In this document: piece after piece, positions 46,923-57,400 of the stretch
Position numbering within the stretch: the stretch's first letter is position 1
Layout: every line of letters begins with the position of its first letter
DNA from: Limibacter armeniacum
GTDB lineage: Bacteria > Bacteroidota > Bacteroidia > Cytophagales > Flammeovirgaceae
Direction of reading: 5' to 3'
Assembly (NCBI RefSeq): GCF_036880985.1
Contig: NZ_JBAJNO010000008.1
Location: 1,116,001-1,180,000, forward strand
DNA: 64,000 nt
The notes under the pieces: generated by a model
What the model was told of the DNA's origin: nothing
Seen by the model: the letters and a program-made list of their open reading frames with translations, nothing else
Database searches by the model: none
Translations under genes and position numbers: made by a program

Positions 46923-47753
46923 ATGATGATGGAGGAAATAGAAATTGCGGAACTGAGGAAGTTGACACAATTTATAGAGGACAAGTTTGAATACGATTTC
47001 AAGAATTATGCAATGTCTTCCTTCAAGAGAAGGATAAAAAGAGTACTTGAGCTATATAAATTTCGCTCTGTTGACTCGCTAATCAATAAACTGACTACTA
47101 ACCCATCATTCTTTCAGGAATTTGTTTCGGAAATCACTGTGAACGTAACAGAAATGTTCCGTGATCCAACGTTCTGGAAAGCCCTTCGAGAGTCTATCTT
47201 GCCAGAAGTGATTCAAGAACACCAAAAAGTGAACATTTGGCATGCAGGCTGTTCTTCAGGAGAAGAGGTTTACTCCATGACAATTCTATTGGAAGAAATG
47301 GGAATGTTGGATAAGGCAAACATCATTGCAAGTGATATAGACTTGGCTGTTATTGACAAGGCAAAAAGTGGTGCTGTAAGCCTGAAAAATATGGAGCTTA
47401 ACCAACAAAACTATGAAAGGTTTGGTGGAGAGTATTCCTTGTCAAAGTATTTTAAAGAAGAAGGTGGTAGAGCCTATTTGCTTCCCCGTCTTATGGATAA
47501 GGTTTCATTCAAGAAGCATGACTTGGTAAAGGATAAGGCATTTTCAAAGTTTGACCTAATCTTATGCCGAAATGTGATGATTTACTTTAATCAGACACTA
47601 CAGAATGACGTGCTCTACAAGCTCCATGAAAGTTTGTTTAGGTATGGAAATCTTGCAATTGGGTCTAAAGAATCCTTGATTTGGTGCGATATAGCAAATA
47701 AGTTTATTGTGGTTAACAACGAGGAAAAAATCTACAAAAAGGTTAAAGAGTAG
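46923..47753 (+). CDS. cheR: CheR-type protein-glutamate O-methyltransferase
   Basis: 276 aa. N-terminal all-helical CheR domain (SSFKRRIKRVLELYKFRSVDS) and SAM-binding domain with ITVNVTEMFRDP, WHAGCSSGEEVYSM (SAM loop at about 105-116) and LCRNVMIYFN. Methylates glutamates of chemoreceptors or other signalling proteins. No chemoreceptor, CheA or CheW gene is in the window, so the target may be non-chemotactic. ATG triplet at 46923-46931. Followed by a CheB-like gene 34 nt later. Confidence 0.92.
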   Translation: MMMEEIEIAELRKLTQFIEDKFEYDFKNYAMSSFKRRIKRVLELYKFRSVDSLINKLTTNPSFFQEFVSEITVNVTEMFRDPTFWKALRESILPEVIQEHQKVNIWHAGCSSGEEVYSMTILLEEMGMLDKANIIASDIDLAVIDKAKSGAVSLKNMELNQQNYERFGGEYSLSKYFKEEGGRAYLLPRLMDKVSFKKHDLVKDKAFSKFDLILCRNVMIYFNQTLQNDVLYKLHESLFRYGNLAIGSKESLIWCDIANKFIVVNNEEKIYKKVKE

Positions 47754-47787
47754 CCAAATATTTTATTTTGATATTGCAATCGAGCTA

Positions 47788-48381
47788 ATGAGTGATTATA
47801 GGCTGAGTGATAAATACAATGCAATTGTGATAGGAGGATCCGCAGGAAGCTTTCAGCCAATAACAAGGTTGCTCGCTAAGCTGCCCAAAGATTTTCCTTT
47901 ACCTATATTCCTGTGTCTCCATAGACTGAAACATGTACGTCATGGGTTTGAAGAAGCTTTATCTATCAAAAGCTCTAAGAAAGTACAGGAACCAGAGGAT
48001 AAGGAACTGATCAGAAGTGGGGCAGTGTATCTGGCACCAGCAAACTATCACATGGCTATAGAGTTAGGGAACTCTGTAGCACTTTCAACAGAAACTTTAA
48101 TAAACAACTCCAGACCTTCTATTGACGTTACTTTTGAGTCGGCTTCTTATGTGTACAAGGATAGTTTAGTTGCTATTCTGTTGTCAGGAGCTAATAAGGA
48201 TGGAGCAGCAGGAATAAGTAGTGTTAAAGCGAGAGGTGGACTAACAATTATTCAGTCTCTTGATGAGTGTATGATTAGTACGATGCCCGCTGCGGCAAAG
48301 GATATAGCCGAGATTGATTACGAACTTACATCAGATGAAATAATCAATTTCTTATTAGAGCTGTATAAACACTACACTTAA
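47788..48381 (+). CDS. cheB: Stand-alone CheB-type methylesterase domain
   Basis: 197 aa from ATG 47788; the frame is open back into cheR but those codons are out of family. Only the catalytic domain is present, with no receiver domain: GGSAGS with nucleophile Ser18, HRLKHVRHGF with the His, and LLSGANKDGAAG with the Asp. Removes the methyl groups added by CheR. Lack of a receiver means it is not switched by CheA phosphorylation. Its stop abuts the ATG of the next gene (0 nt). Confidence 0.88.
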   Translation: MSDYRLSDKYNAIVIGGSAGSFQPITRLLAKLPKDFPLPIFLCLHRLKHVRHGFEEALSIKSSKKVQEPEDKELIRSGAVYLAPANYHMAIELGNSVALSTETLINNSRPSIDVTFESASYVYKDSLVAILLSGANKDGAAGISSVKARGGLTIIQSLDECMISTMPAAAKDIAEIDYELTSDEIINFLLELYKHYT

Positions 48382-49392
48382 ATGAAAAGCAAAATTCTGA
48401 TAGGGATAATTGGAGTTGTAATATTCCTTTTATCCTCTTTTCTCACTATTGACTCCCTATTTCCCGAAGTACTGTCATTTATTGGATTAATTGAGGCCGG
48501 AGAAGAACGGGAACGTTTCCAAACATATTCATCTTGGCTCAAAATCATTGATTTCTCCCTTGTACTTTTTATTTTATACAGTCTGCTACCTAAATATTTC
48601 TCAGTTATTTTAGGTGCAGTCTTTTTTTGTGTCACCATATACGTTGCCATTGATTTAGTTGCTTTACCTTCAACAATCTTGGATGTTGCCGCACAGACAG
48701 ATGATACAACTAGGAAAATGGCGGTAAAAGCCGTTAAGCCAACATATTATATTCTTTTTGTAGATGCTGTATTGTTGTTGGTGCTTCTTTTTAGACTTGT
48801 GGCTGTATCTATGAGAGTACAAGACTATAAAATTGTTTATGTGCCTAAATACTTGGATAAGGAAGAGGATGGTAATTCTGAGCAGTCTTCGAACGAAACA
48901 TGGGAGAAAGAAGAAGCATTCAAGAAAAAAATGCAGTTGAAGTTGGATGAATCAGATGATCCCCTGCAAGACTTTTTAAACGGAATATGTCAGCACTTCG
49001 AAATAGGTGCGGCATTGCTTTATGAGGCTAAATCTGTAGAGGGAAAAAAAGTAATCAAAGCAATTAAGACATATGCATACTTTATCCCTGAGAGCCAGAC
49101 CATGCTTTTTGAAGAAGGAGAAGGTCTTGTTGGACAGGTTATGGCAACAGGAAAGCCTCTTATTTCAAATGTAGTTCCCGAAGGGTACATAACGATCGCT
49201 TCAGGGCTAGGAAGTACCTCACCTACCTCAATAGCTGTAATGCCTCTCCTAGATAGTCAGACAAATGCCATAGGAGTATTGGAATTGGCGTCTTTTAGAC
49301 ATTTCACTCAACAGGACCTATCCTTGCTAGAAGAGTTAGCAAACTGGATGGCCGAACTTTTGGCTGACCAAGACAATACACTAGTTGTATAA
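48382..49392 (+). CDS. Membrane protein with C-terminal GAF domain
   Basis: 336 aa. Four hydrophobic helices (about 5-25, 52-68, 72-92 and 115-138), a short charged linker, then a cytoplasmic GAF domain at about 190-330 (GEGLVGQVMATGKPLISNV, IAVMPLLDSQTNAIGVLELAS). No output domain follows. The GAF resembles that of the next gene product, including EGYITIASGLG against DDYMKITSGLF. It begins right at the cheB stop codon, so it is co-translated. Possible sensor or adaptor in the cluster. Confidence 0.82.
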   Translation: MKSKILIGIIGVVIFLLSSFLTIDSLFPEVLSFIGLIEAGEERERFQTYSSWLKIIDFSLVLFILYSLLPKYFSVILGAVFFCVTIYVAIDLVALPSTILDVAAQTDDTTRKMAVKAVKPTYYILFVDAVLLLVLLFRLVAVSMRVQDYKIVYVPKYLDKEEDGNSEQSSNETWEKEEAFKKKMQLKLDESDDPLQDFLNGICQHFEIGAALLYEAKSVEGKKVIKAIKTYAYFIPESQTMLFEEGEGLVGQVMATGKPLISNVVPEGYITIASGLGSTSPTSIAVMPLLDSQTNAIGVLELASFRHFTQQDLSLLEELANWMAELLADQDNTLVV

Positions 49393-49554
49393 CCCATCAA
49401 ACCTGATAACACTTCTAGACTGTTTTATAGGGTTATTTAAGTTGTAATAACCTATAAAACATACATCTTCCATTCTGGCTGCTTTTGTATATTATTTAAT
49501 AGAACCCGAAATATATACTTAAAGCAGTATAATTCTTCAATACAATACTAACCT

Positions 49555-52500
49555 ATGTTTTTCAGGGATTTAAAAATCAGGACTAAGATTACCCTGGTGG
49601 TGCTACTGGTTGTAATTATTTCTGTGTTTGCAATCAGCTACCTCTCTTATGTACAGACTAAATCTTCTGTTGAGAAGAAATACTCCGATACTTTCAGTGT
49701 GATCAGTAATATGAAAATGGAGCAAATCGATAAGATTTTCGAGGAGCTAGATTTGAACATTAAATACATGTCTAAATCTAGACCTGTAGTTGATAACTTG
49801 AAAAAGTTGAGGTACTTACGTTCTTACAAAGACTCCACTTATTATAATATTAAAGGAGAGTTAGATAAAGAGTTATTTCCTAAACAGGTGATCAATGGGT
49901 ATACCAATATTATTCTTACAGATAATAATGGGAAGGTACTCTATACTAGCTATCGCTTTCCTACTTCAATAGTAGTTGGGGAAAGAAACAATAAAGAGTT
50001 CGATAAACTAATCAGTTTGTCCAAAGAAGATAAATCTTATTTCGGTGCTCCATTTTTTATAGATAAAGAGGTTTACCAATATGTAGTGTCTCCATTGATG
50101 AAAACGGGAGGGGTTAGCTTGGGTTATGTAATCGTGTTGTACAATTTAGAAAAGAATATTTTTCCTATTGTAGAGAGCCATACTGGATTAGGTGAGACAG
50201 GAGAAATACTGTTAAGTAGAGTGAGTGATAAGCGGTTAACTTTTATCAATCCATCAAAGCATAGGAGCTTTGGAGCGCTTACAGAGATTTTATTGGAAGC
50301 ACCTGATAATAATGCCGCCAAGAAAGCTGCTATGGGGGAATCCGATGATTTTGGATATGATATAGATTATCGAGGAGTTAAAACTTTGGCCTACTGGAAT
50401 TTTATTCCTTCAGTGAAATGGGGTTTGGTTGTGAAAATGGATTATGATGAAGTGAAGCACGGCCTGGATGGATTGGTGCTGATTTTTATTCAATCTTCAG
50501 TAATTATCATCCTTCTATCAACATTGATAGCAACGATTTTTTCTAAATACCTTACTTCTCCAATTGTCGCACTTAAGAATCATATAAGCTTAGTGGCAAG
50601 AGGGGTTCTTCCTGATAATATTGTTGAAAATGCAGAAAACGATGAAATCGGAGAGATGAGTTTAGCTGTTCATGATGTAGTGAATGCAATGAAACGGACA
50701 GCCAACTTTGCAGGAGATATAGGTCGTGGAGATTACAGGTCTGATTTTGAACCGATGAGTGAAGATGACACTTTAGGAAATGCCCTGTTGGCTATGAGAG
50801 ATAGTATCAAGAGTGCAGAAGATAAGGATAGTGAACGTACTTGGATTGTATCGGGAGTTGCCGAAGTTGGTCAAATTTTAAGGTCTTATTCAAACCTGGA
50901 AGATTTAGGAAGTGAAGTACTGTCTTTTGTAAGCTCTAGAGTTAGTGCTTTACAAGGTGCTTTTTATGTAACGGATACGGATTACGAGTCAGACGCAGAT
51001 AATGATTTACTGGATGGTAATTTGGTAATGAAAGCAAGTTACGCCTATGGTAAAAAGAGGTTTTTGCAAGGCTCATATAAATTCGCTGAAGGGTTGGTAG
51101 GACAAGCAGCAGCTGAACAAGATACGATTGTGAGAGTTGAAATTCCTGATGATTATATGAAAATAACCTCAGGCCTTTTTGGAGAACAAAAGCCTAAATG
51201 CATTTTAATAGTGCCCCTTATTGCAAATGAGAAGGTCTATGGCGTATTGGAGTTTGCAGGGTTCAGTCGTTTTACGCCAGTACAAGTTACTTTTGTTGAG
51301 GAGATCAGTGTGATCATTGCTAGAACAATATTTAATATTAAGGTGAATGATAGGACTGTGAGGTTACTGCAAGAATCTCAGAAAATGAGTCAGGAACTCA
51401 AGCTTCAACAGGATATTCTGAGACAGAATGCAGAAGAAATGGAAGCAACTCAAGAAGAGTTGAAACGCACCAACAATCGGCTCGAAGAAAAAGTGAAAGA
51501 AGTAAGTCATTCTCAGAAAAGAATGCAGGTGCTGTTAGAAAATGCATCAGAAGTAATAACGATTTTTGAGGAAAATGGAAGTATACGGTATGTCAGTCCT
51601 TCAGTAAAGCCTATCCTTGGTTATACCACTGATGAGGTTACCGGTAGTTATGGGCAAGAATTTGTACATCAGGATAGTATGCAGCATTTTCAGAAATTTT
51701 TTGAACAGTTAGCTTCAGATAACACCTCTACTACACACACAATCCAATATGAATTTAAACAGAAAGATGGTAGTACAGTTTGGCTGGAGGCGACAGGGAA
51801 AAACCTCTTGAGTGATCCTGCAATTAATGGGATTGTAATGAACGCAAGAGATATAACTGAAAGAAGAAGGGCTGAACAAGAAAAACGGATGAGAAGTCAG
51901 ATGCAGTCATTATCTGAAAATTCACGTGATTTGATTCTCAGAATTAACTCAGATGGCGTGATCTTCTATGTGAATCCTACTATTAAGGCATATACAGGGA
52001 GTAACCAGGAATTGTTATTGGGTAAGTCCTTAAAGGAAATTGAATTGCCAAAAAGAGTTGTTGCTGAGTTTGATAATTTAGTGACAGAGGTCGTCAATAC
52101 ACAAAGTAACTGTGACAGGGAAATGGAAATCCCAACAGTAGAAGGTGGTAAAATTGTGCTAGTAAATGCTATTCCTGAGTTTAATGAAGTAGGAGAGGTA
52201 GAGTCAGTACTGCTTGTTGCCCACGATATTACAGCTAGGAAAAAGGCTGAGCTAGAGATTTTATCTACAAATAAGAAAATTAAAGAGAGTATTAATTATG
52301 CTCAACGAATTCAACGTGCAATATTACCCGATAATGACGTTATAAGAAAAGAATTGAAAGATTCGTTTGTTTTATATAAACCTAGAGATGTAGTTAGTGG
52401 AGATTTTCCTTGGTATTTCAAGAAAGGTGATGATCTTTACATCGCAGTTGTAGACTGTACCGGACACGGCGTACCTGGCGCATTAATTTCTTTGATAGGT

Positions 52501-53034
52501 TATTTTATATTGAACGATATTGTAGGGTCTGGGGATAAACTGACGACTGGTGAAGTTCTTGACCGGTTGGATGAAGGAGTGACCAAAACACTTAGACAAG
52601 ATGTTAATGGTGATACACGAGATGGTATGGATATCTCGTTATTAAAAATAAACTCCAAGAGCAACCAAATAGAATATGCGGGAGCTCATCGCCCATTGTA
52701 CTACTATAGTGTATCGGAAGAACAACTGATACAAGTAAAAGGAGATCGATTGTCCATAGGAGGTAGTCGACGTAGAAGTCAAAATTCTTTTTCTTCTACA
52801 CAATTAGAAATGAATGCTGGAGATGAACTTTATCTTTTTTCTGATGGACTAACAGACCAGTTTGGTGGAAATGATAATAAAAAATTTGGTCCTCAGAAGG
52901 TTAGGGAGATAATTTCAAGTCGTAAACATAAAGACATGACGCAAATGAAAGATCTGTTTGAAGATAATTTCATTCAGTGGAAAGGAAATAATCGACAGAC
53001 TGATGACGTTTTGCTAATTGGAGTGAAGTTTTAA
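49555..53034 (+). CDS. Multidomain sensor PP2C/SpoIIE-type phosphatase (SiaA-like)
   Basis: 1159 aa. Order: TM1 (13-33); a Cache-like extracytoplasmic domain (about 40-310); TM2 (about 308-330); HAMP (330-385); GAF (about 440-590); coiled coil (595-650); two PAS domains (about 655-775 and 785-905); a SpoIIE/PP2C Ser/Thr phosphatase domain (930-1158) with YKPRDVVSGDF and VDCTGHGVPGA, whose Asp residues bind Mn/Mg, and LYLFSDGLTDQ. The usual DFYW is DFPW here. Together with the two genes that follow, it matches the SiaA role: dephosphorylating the SiaC-like protein in response to external signals. Confidence 0.88.
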   Translation: MFFRDLKIRTKITLVVLLVVIISVFAISYLSYVQTKSSVEKKYSDTFSVISNMKMEQIDKIFEELDLNIKYMSKSRPVVDNLKKLRYLRSYKDSTYYNIKGELDKELFPKQVINGYTNIILTDNNGKVLYTSYRFPTSIVVGERNNKEFDKLISLSKEDKSYFGAPFFIDKEVYQYVVSPLMKTGGVSLGYVIVLYNLEKNIFPIVESHTGLGETGEILLSRVSDKRLTFINPSKHRSFGALTEILLEAPDNNAAKKAAMGESDDFGYDIDYRGVKTLAYWNFIPSVKWGLVVKMDYDEVKHGLDGLVLIFIQSSVIIILLSTLIATIFSKYLTSPIVALKNHISLVARGVLPDNIVENAENDEIGEMSLAVHDVVNAMKRTANFAGDIGRGDYRSDFEPMSEDDTLGNALLAMRDSIKSAEDKDSERTWIVSGVAEVGQILRSYSNLEDLGSEVLSFVSSRVSALQGAFYVTDTDYESDADNDLLDGNLVMKASYAYGKKRFLQGSYKFAEGLVGQAAAEQDTIVRVEIPDDYMKITSGLFGEQKPKCILIVPLIANEKVYGVLEFAGFSRFTPVQVTFVEEISVIIARTIFNIKVNDRTVRLLQESQKMSQELKLQQDILRQNAEEMEATQEELKRTNNRLEEKVKEVSHSQKRMQVLLENASEVITIFEENGSIRYVSPSVKPILGYTTDEVTGSYGQEFVHQDSMQHFQKFFEQLASDNTSTTHTIQYEFKQKDGSTVWLEATGKNLLSDPAINGIVMNARDITERRRAEQEKRMRSQMQSLSENSRDLILRINSDGVIFYVNPTIKAYTGSNQELLLGKSLKEIELPKRVVAEFDNLVTEVVNTQSNCDREMEIPTVEGGKIVLVNAIPEFNEVGEVESVLLVAHDITARKKAELEILSTNKKIKESINYAQRIQRAILPDNDVIRKELKDSFVLYKPRDVVSGDFPWYFKKGDDLYIAVVDCTGHGVPGALISLIGYFILNDIVGSGDKLTTGEVLDRLDEGVTKTLRQDVNGDTRDGMDISLLKINSKSNQIEYAGAHRPLYYYSVSEEQLIQVKGDRLSIGGSRRRSQNSFSSTQLEMNAGDELYLFSDGLTDQFGGNDNKKFGPQKVREIISSRKHKDMTQMKDLFEDNFIQWKGNNRQTDDVLLIGVKF

Positions 53035-53072
53035 TATATGTTACGAACATAGTAAATCTCTACTAAGGTTGT

Positions 53073-53101
53073 TTGCAAATAAGGATATTTTTGTAGGTTT
53101 G
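53073..53101 (+). promoter_or_regulatory. Promoter between siaA-like and siaB-like genes
   Basis: TTG (53073-53075) and perfect TAGGTTTG (53094-53101) with an 18-nt spacer. Would start a transcript near 53108, about 107 nt before the siaB-like ATG. Confidence 0.6.
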
Positions 53102-53214
53102 TGAATGACTGTTAAATGTTATATTTTGGGGCTGATTTATTTAGCTTCTATAGACTGACTTTTAGAGTATTTTTTGAATATAAACAAAGGCTAAGAGCCC
53201 TAATGGGAATAACT

Positions 53215-53760
53215 ATGAAATACATTTATGACCTGCATAAAACAATGCTGGACAAAGATCTCATATTAGTCTATGAGGGTGAGTTCACGCAGGAAATTAC
53301 TAAATCTGTATTGTCAATGGCCGAGCGTAATATGGATGCTTATGGAGAGGAGTCTTCTACTAAGCGTAAAGTATTTAACGTGATGGTCGAGTGTTTACAG
53401 AATATCAGTAAGCATGCTGAAAAGTTTGAAGAGAATAGCATGACTAAAAACAATGCAATCTTCATGATTGGTAAAAAAGATCATGCTTACTTCATTACAT
53501 CAGGGAATGCTGTAATGAACAACGATGTGGCGGTCATTTCCTCAAAGCTTGAAGAAATTAATGGCCTCGACAAAGATGGTCTGAAAGAGCTTTACAAAAG
53601 TGTCATCAAAAACGGCAAACTGTCTGAAAAAGGAGGAGCTGGTTTAGGTTTTATCGATATGGCTAAGAAGTCAGGGCAAAAGCTTCGCTTTGATTTTGAG
53701 CCAATTGATGAGAGTTTGACATTCTTTTCATTGAAAACAACTGTTCCAAGAAAAAAATAA
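53215..53760 (+). CDS. siaB: SiaB-family protein kinase
   Basis: 181 aa from ATG 53215 (the open frame starts 99 nt earlier). GHKL-type fold: KVFNVMVECLQNISKHAE is the N-box and GGAGLGFIDMAKKSG the G-box with its Gly loop. SiaB of Pseudomonas phosphorylates a threonine of SiaC. It is followed 12 nt later by the SiaC-like gene and preceded by the PP2C phosphatase, so the kinase, substrate and phosphatase of a partner switch are together. Confidence 0.85.
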   Translation: MKYIYDLHKTMLDKDLILVYEGEFTQEITKSVLSMAERNMDAYGEESSTKRKVFNVMVECLQNISKHAEKFEENSMTKNNAIFMIGKKDHAYFITSGNAVMNNDVAVISSKLEEINGLDKDGLKELYKSVIKNGKLSEKGGAGLGFIDMAKKSGQKLRFDFEPIDESLTFFSLKTTVPRKK

Positions 53761-53772
53761 GGTAAAAAGGCA

Positions 53773-54135
53773 ATGAAAGTTTTAAATCTAGAGGGTACAG
53801 AGGATACTCCAAAAATCATTCTTGATAAGGAAAATGGCGTGTTTGAGATTTCAGGTCGTTCACTTCCTGAGGATTCTGCCGAATTTTTCAATCCTGTTTT
53901 GGAGTGGCTGGAAGAATATAAAGACAGTGCCAATGGTGAAACAGTCTTTAACTTCAAACTGGAGTATTTCAATACGGCTTCATCTAAGCTGATTCTGGAT
54001 ATCTTGTCTAAATTGGAAGCTGTGGAAGGAACCAAAGTTGTTTGGTATTTCCACGAAGATGACGAAGATATGGAGGAAGCAGGCGAGGAGTTCTCAGACT
54101 TAGTTGAAGTGCCATTTGAGTTTGAAACATATTAA
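53773..54135 (+). CDS. siaC: SiaC-family regulatory phosphoprotein (DUF1987)
   Basis: 120 aa. DTPKIILDKENGVFEISGRSLPEDSAEFF is the family's N-terminal hallmark, containing the conserved Gly-Arg-Ser and the P-E-(D/N) of the phosphoacceptor region; FNTASSKLILDILSKLE and an acidic YFHEDDEDMEEAGEEF follow. Alpha/beta fold like STAS anti-anti-sigma proteins. In Pseudomonas the unphosphorylated form activates the diguanylate cyclase SiaD; no GGDEF gene is here, so the target in this organism is unknown. Confidence 0.88.
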   Translation: MKVLNLEGTEDTPKIILDKENGVFEISGRSLPEDSAEFFNPVLEWLEEYKDSANGETVFNFKLEYFNTASSKLILDILSKLEAVEGTKVVWYFHEDDEDMEEAGEEFSDLVEVPFEFETY

Positions 54136-54163
54136 TCCACAATATTTTTGTGTATTATCTAAT

Positions 54164-54220
54164 AAAACATCTGGCAGTGATTCTTCTCGTTAGGGGCTAA
54201 GCTGTCAGATGTTTTTATTA
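54164..54220 (+). terminator. Terminator of siaBC
   Basis: 14-bp stem with one mismatch (54164-54177 with 54202-54215) around a 24-nt loop, followed by TTTTTATT. Confidence 0.75.
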
Positions 54221-54420
54221 TACAAGCAGTTGCCCTTTTGCAATGGTTGGAGCCGTTGAAGATTAATTTTTTCACAAAACTCATACAATAATATCTTGAT
54301 AAATAGCATTATTTGTATGAATTCTTGTACAATTTAAGCTGAAACTAGAACCAATTAACTTGGTTGAGTTTGTACTTGTTTACAAGCAAGATTTGGTTAA
54401 GAACTTGGTGAACAAAACCT

Positions 54421-57400
54421 ATGAGTGAGGAAATACTAAAGGCACTTACGCAATTATTTGCCATTATCTCAAGTCAAGATGAAGGGATTACGGAGACCGA
54501 ACGTAATTTCGTGATCAACTTTTTCAAGCAAGATCTTGATCAGCAAACTGTCAAGGAATACGTTGCTTTGTATGATCAGTTCATCAATGAAGAAGAAGAG
54601 CGTGCAAAAAAGCGTAAACAAAGAGCTGCCAAAAAGAGAAAAGAGCAAGGAGATGAAGTTGAAGTAGTCAATGTTGCAGAAGACGCTGTAAGTGTTCGTA
54701 ACTCTGTGCGAACATTATCTCTTTGCCGTAAGATCAATAAAACCCTAGACCAAAAGCAGAAAGTCATTGTACTTGTTAAGCTTTTGGAACTCGTTGCTTC
54801 AGACCGATCATTCACTCCTCAGAGAATGGACATCATCAACACTGTAGCTGATGTCTTTAATATCCCTTCCCAAGAATACAAACTACTTGAGAAGTTTGTT
54901 TCAGAAGGCCACTCTTCAAGAATTGATCATGAAGATATTCTAATCTTTGATGATGAGCGTCCACCGGAAGGTAGCAAGATCAAGTTTATCGACTCTGGTC
55001 TGTTGGATGGTGAAATCATCTTTGTAAGGGTTAAGAGCGTTGGGCTTTACTTTACAAAATATACAGGTAAGGATGCCATCTCATTGAATGGTCAGAATGT
55101 ATCAAAGGATTCAGTGTTACTGTTTTCTCCTGGTAGTGTTTTCAAAACACCTAAAGGTGCTCCTTTGTATTACAGTGACTTGGTGAGTAAATATAATAGT
55201 GATGTTAACCGTGATAATATCACATTTGTCGTAGAAGACCTCGAGTTCAGGTTTCCAAATGGCGAGTTAGGACTTCGTAATATCAATGTAGCAGAAACCT
55301 CAGGTGGGCTGATTGGTATTATGGGGGCAAGTGGTGCTGGTAAAACTACATTGCTCAATGTGATGGCTGGGTTAGAAACCCCATCACAAGGAGAAGTTCG
55401 TATCAATGGGTATAACATCCATACTGAGAAAGAAAATATTGAAGGTGTAATTGGTTACATCGCTCAGGATGACCTGCTGATAGAAGAGCTTACTGTATAC
55501 CAAAACCTCTATTACAATGCAAAGTTGTGCTTCAAGGATATGCCTGAAGCAGAAATGCATGAGAAAGTGATGGATGTTTTGGAGAGCTTAGGCTTGGATA
55601 GAATCGCTGACCTTGTAGTAGGGAATGTCCTTAACAAGAAGATTAGTGGTGGACAGCGTAAGCGATTGAACATTGCACTTGAGCTAATTCGTGAGCCTGC
55701 TGTAATGTTTGTCGATGAGCCAACTTCTGGCTTATCATCTAGAGACTCTGAAAACGTAATTGACCTTTTGAAGGAACTTTCTTTAAAAGGCAAACTGATA
55801 TTTGTAGTAATTCACCAGCCATCTTCAGACATCTATAAGATGTTTGACAAGATGTGGTTGTTGGATACAGGTGGTTATCCAATATTCTATGGAAACCCTG
55901 TAGAAGCTATCACATACTTTAAGTCGGCATCTAGACAGGTTGATAGTGATAGAGGACAGTGTGGGACATGTGGTAACGTGAACCCAGAGCAGCTCTTTAA
56001 TATCATTGAAGCGCAGGTAGTCGATGAATATGGTGAATTTACCAACAAGAGAAAGGTACAGCCAACGGAATGGCATCAGTTATATCAAGATAAGTATGTC
56101 GAGTCTGAGATAGAAGAAGCGACAGAACAACCTCCGAAGACATTGAAAATCCCTTCAATGTTTAAACAGACTGCTATTTTCTCTACAAGGGACTTCTTGG
56201 CTAAGATCAGTAATACACAGTATATGCTGATCAATATGTTGGAAGCACCACTGTTGGCATTGCTATTATCTTGGGTTATTCGGTATACTCAGGACGGTGA
56301 CGAAGGGTATGTATTCAAGCACAATGAGAACGTACCTGCTTATATCCTTATCTGTATTATCGTTGCGCTCTTTATGGGTATGACAGTAAGTGCAGAGGAG
56401 ATTATAAAGGATAGGAAGATATTAAGACGGGAGAGTTTCCTGAACTTGAGTAGGATGAGTTATTTGTTCTCAAAAGTGATAATTCTATTTGCTTTATCAG
56501 GAATTCAAACACTTGCATTTGTACTGATCGGTAATTTTGTCCTGGATATAGAAGGGATGAATATAGTTTACTGGCTGGTATTGTTTACAGTGTCCTGTCA
56601 TGCAAATATGATAGGATTGAATATCTCATCAGGATTTAATTCAGCTGTAACCGTTTATATCCTGATCCCGATATTGCTTATCCCTCAAATGATTTTGAGT
56701 GGGTTGATCTTCGATTTTTCTAAACTGAACAATTCAATCAGTGAGCATGGTAAAACACCACTTCTGTCAGATATCATGGCATCACGATGGGGTTATGAGG
56801 CTATCACAGTAGAACAGTTCAGAGGAAATATTTATGAAGAAAAGTTCTTTGACCTTGAAATGGCTGTTAGCCAAAACAACTATAAGGTAGCTTACTGGGA
56901 GCCAAAGTTACAGGAGCTGTTAATGCAAGCCCAGATGATGGGGTTTGATTATAATGACTCTGTGGCTCCATTGATACAAGAGAAGTTGGAGGTGCTTAGA
57001 AGTGAAGTTACCCGAGACGCATATTTTGATGAAGAGGTTAAAGCTGAAGCGTTCAAATTGATGGAAGTAGCTCCTCTACCAAAAGAAAATATAAAAAGGC
57101 TTAGAGAAATTTTCTCTGATGCAGCTCAGTCATATAATGACAAAATGGTAGCCTTTTTAGAAAAGAAAGACTCTGTATATATGGTTCTCCCTGAGGCATT
57201 GCCTGAAGGTGAAACAATTGAAGGTCTTCAAAAGCAGCATCATAATGAGAAACTTAGTGATTTATTAAAGAGTCCAGGTGGTATCGAGATGACTGCAATT
57301 GTTGATAATAAAATAGTGCAATTAGTCGACCCTGTATTTAATATTAGAACAGATGTTGATGGAGTATTAGATTACAGATCTCATTTTTTTGCACCTAAAA

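Noticed and set aside
53592-54035. 147-codon minus-strand ORF across siaB and siaC
   Set aside because: Antisense shadow; both sense genes have family motifs.
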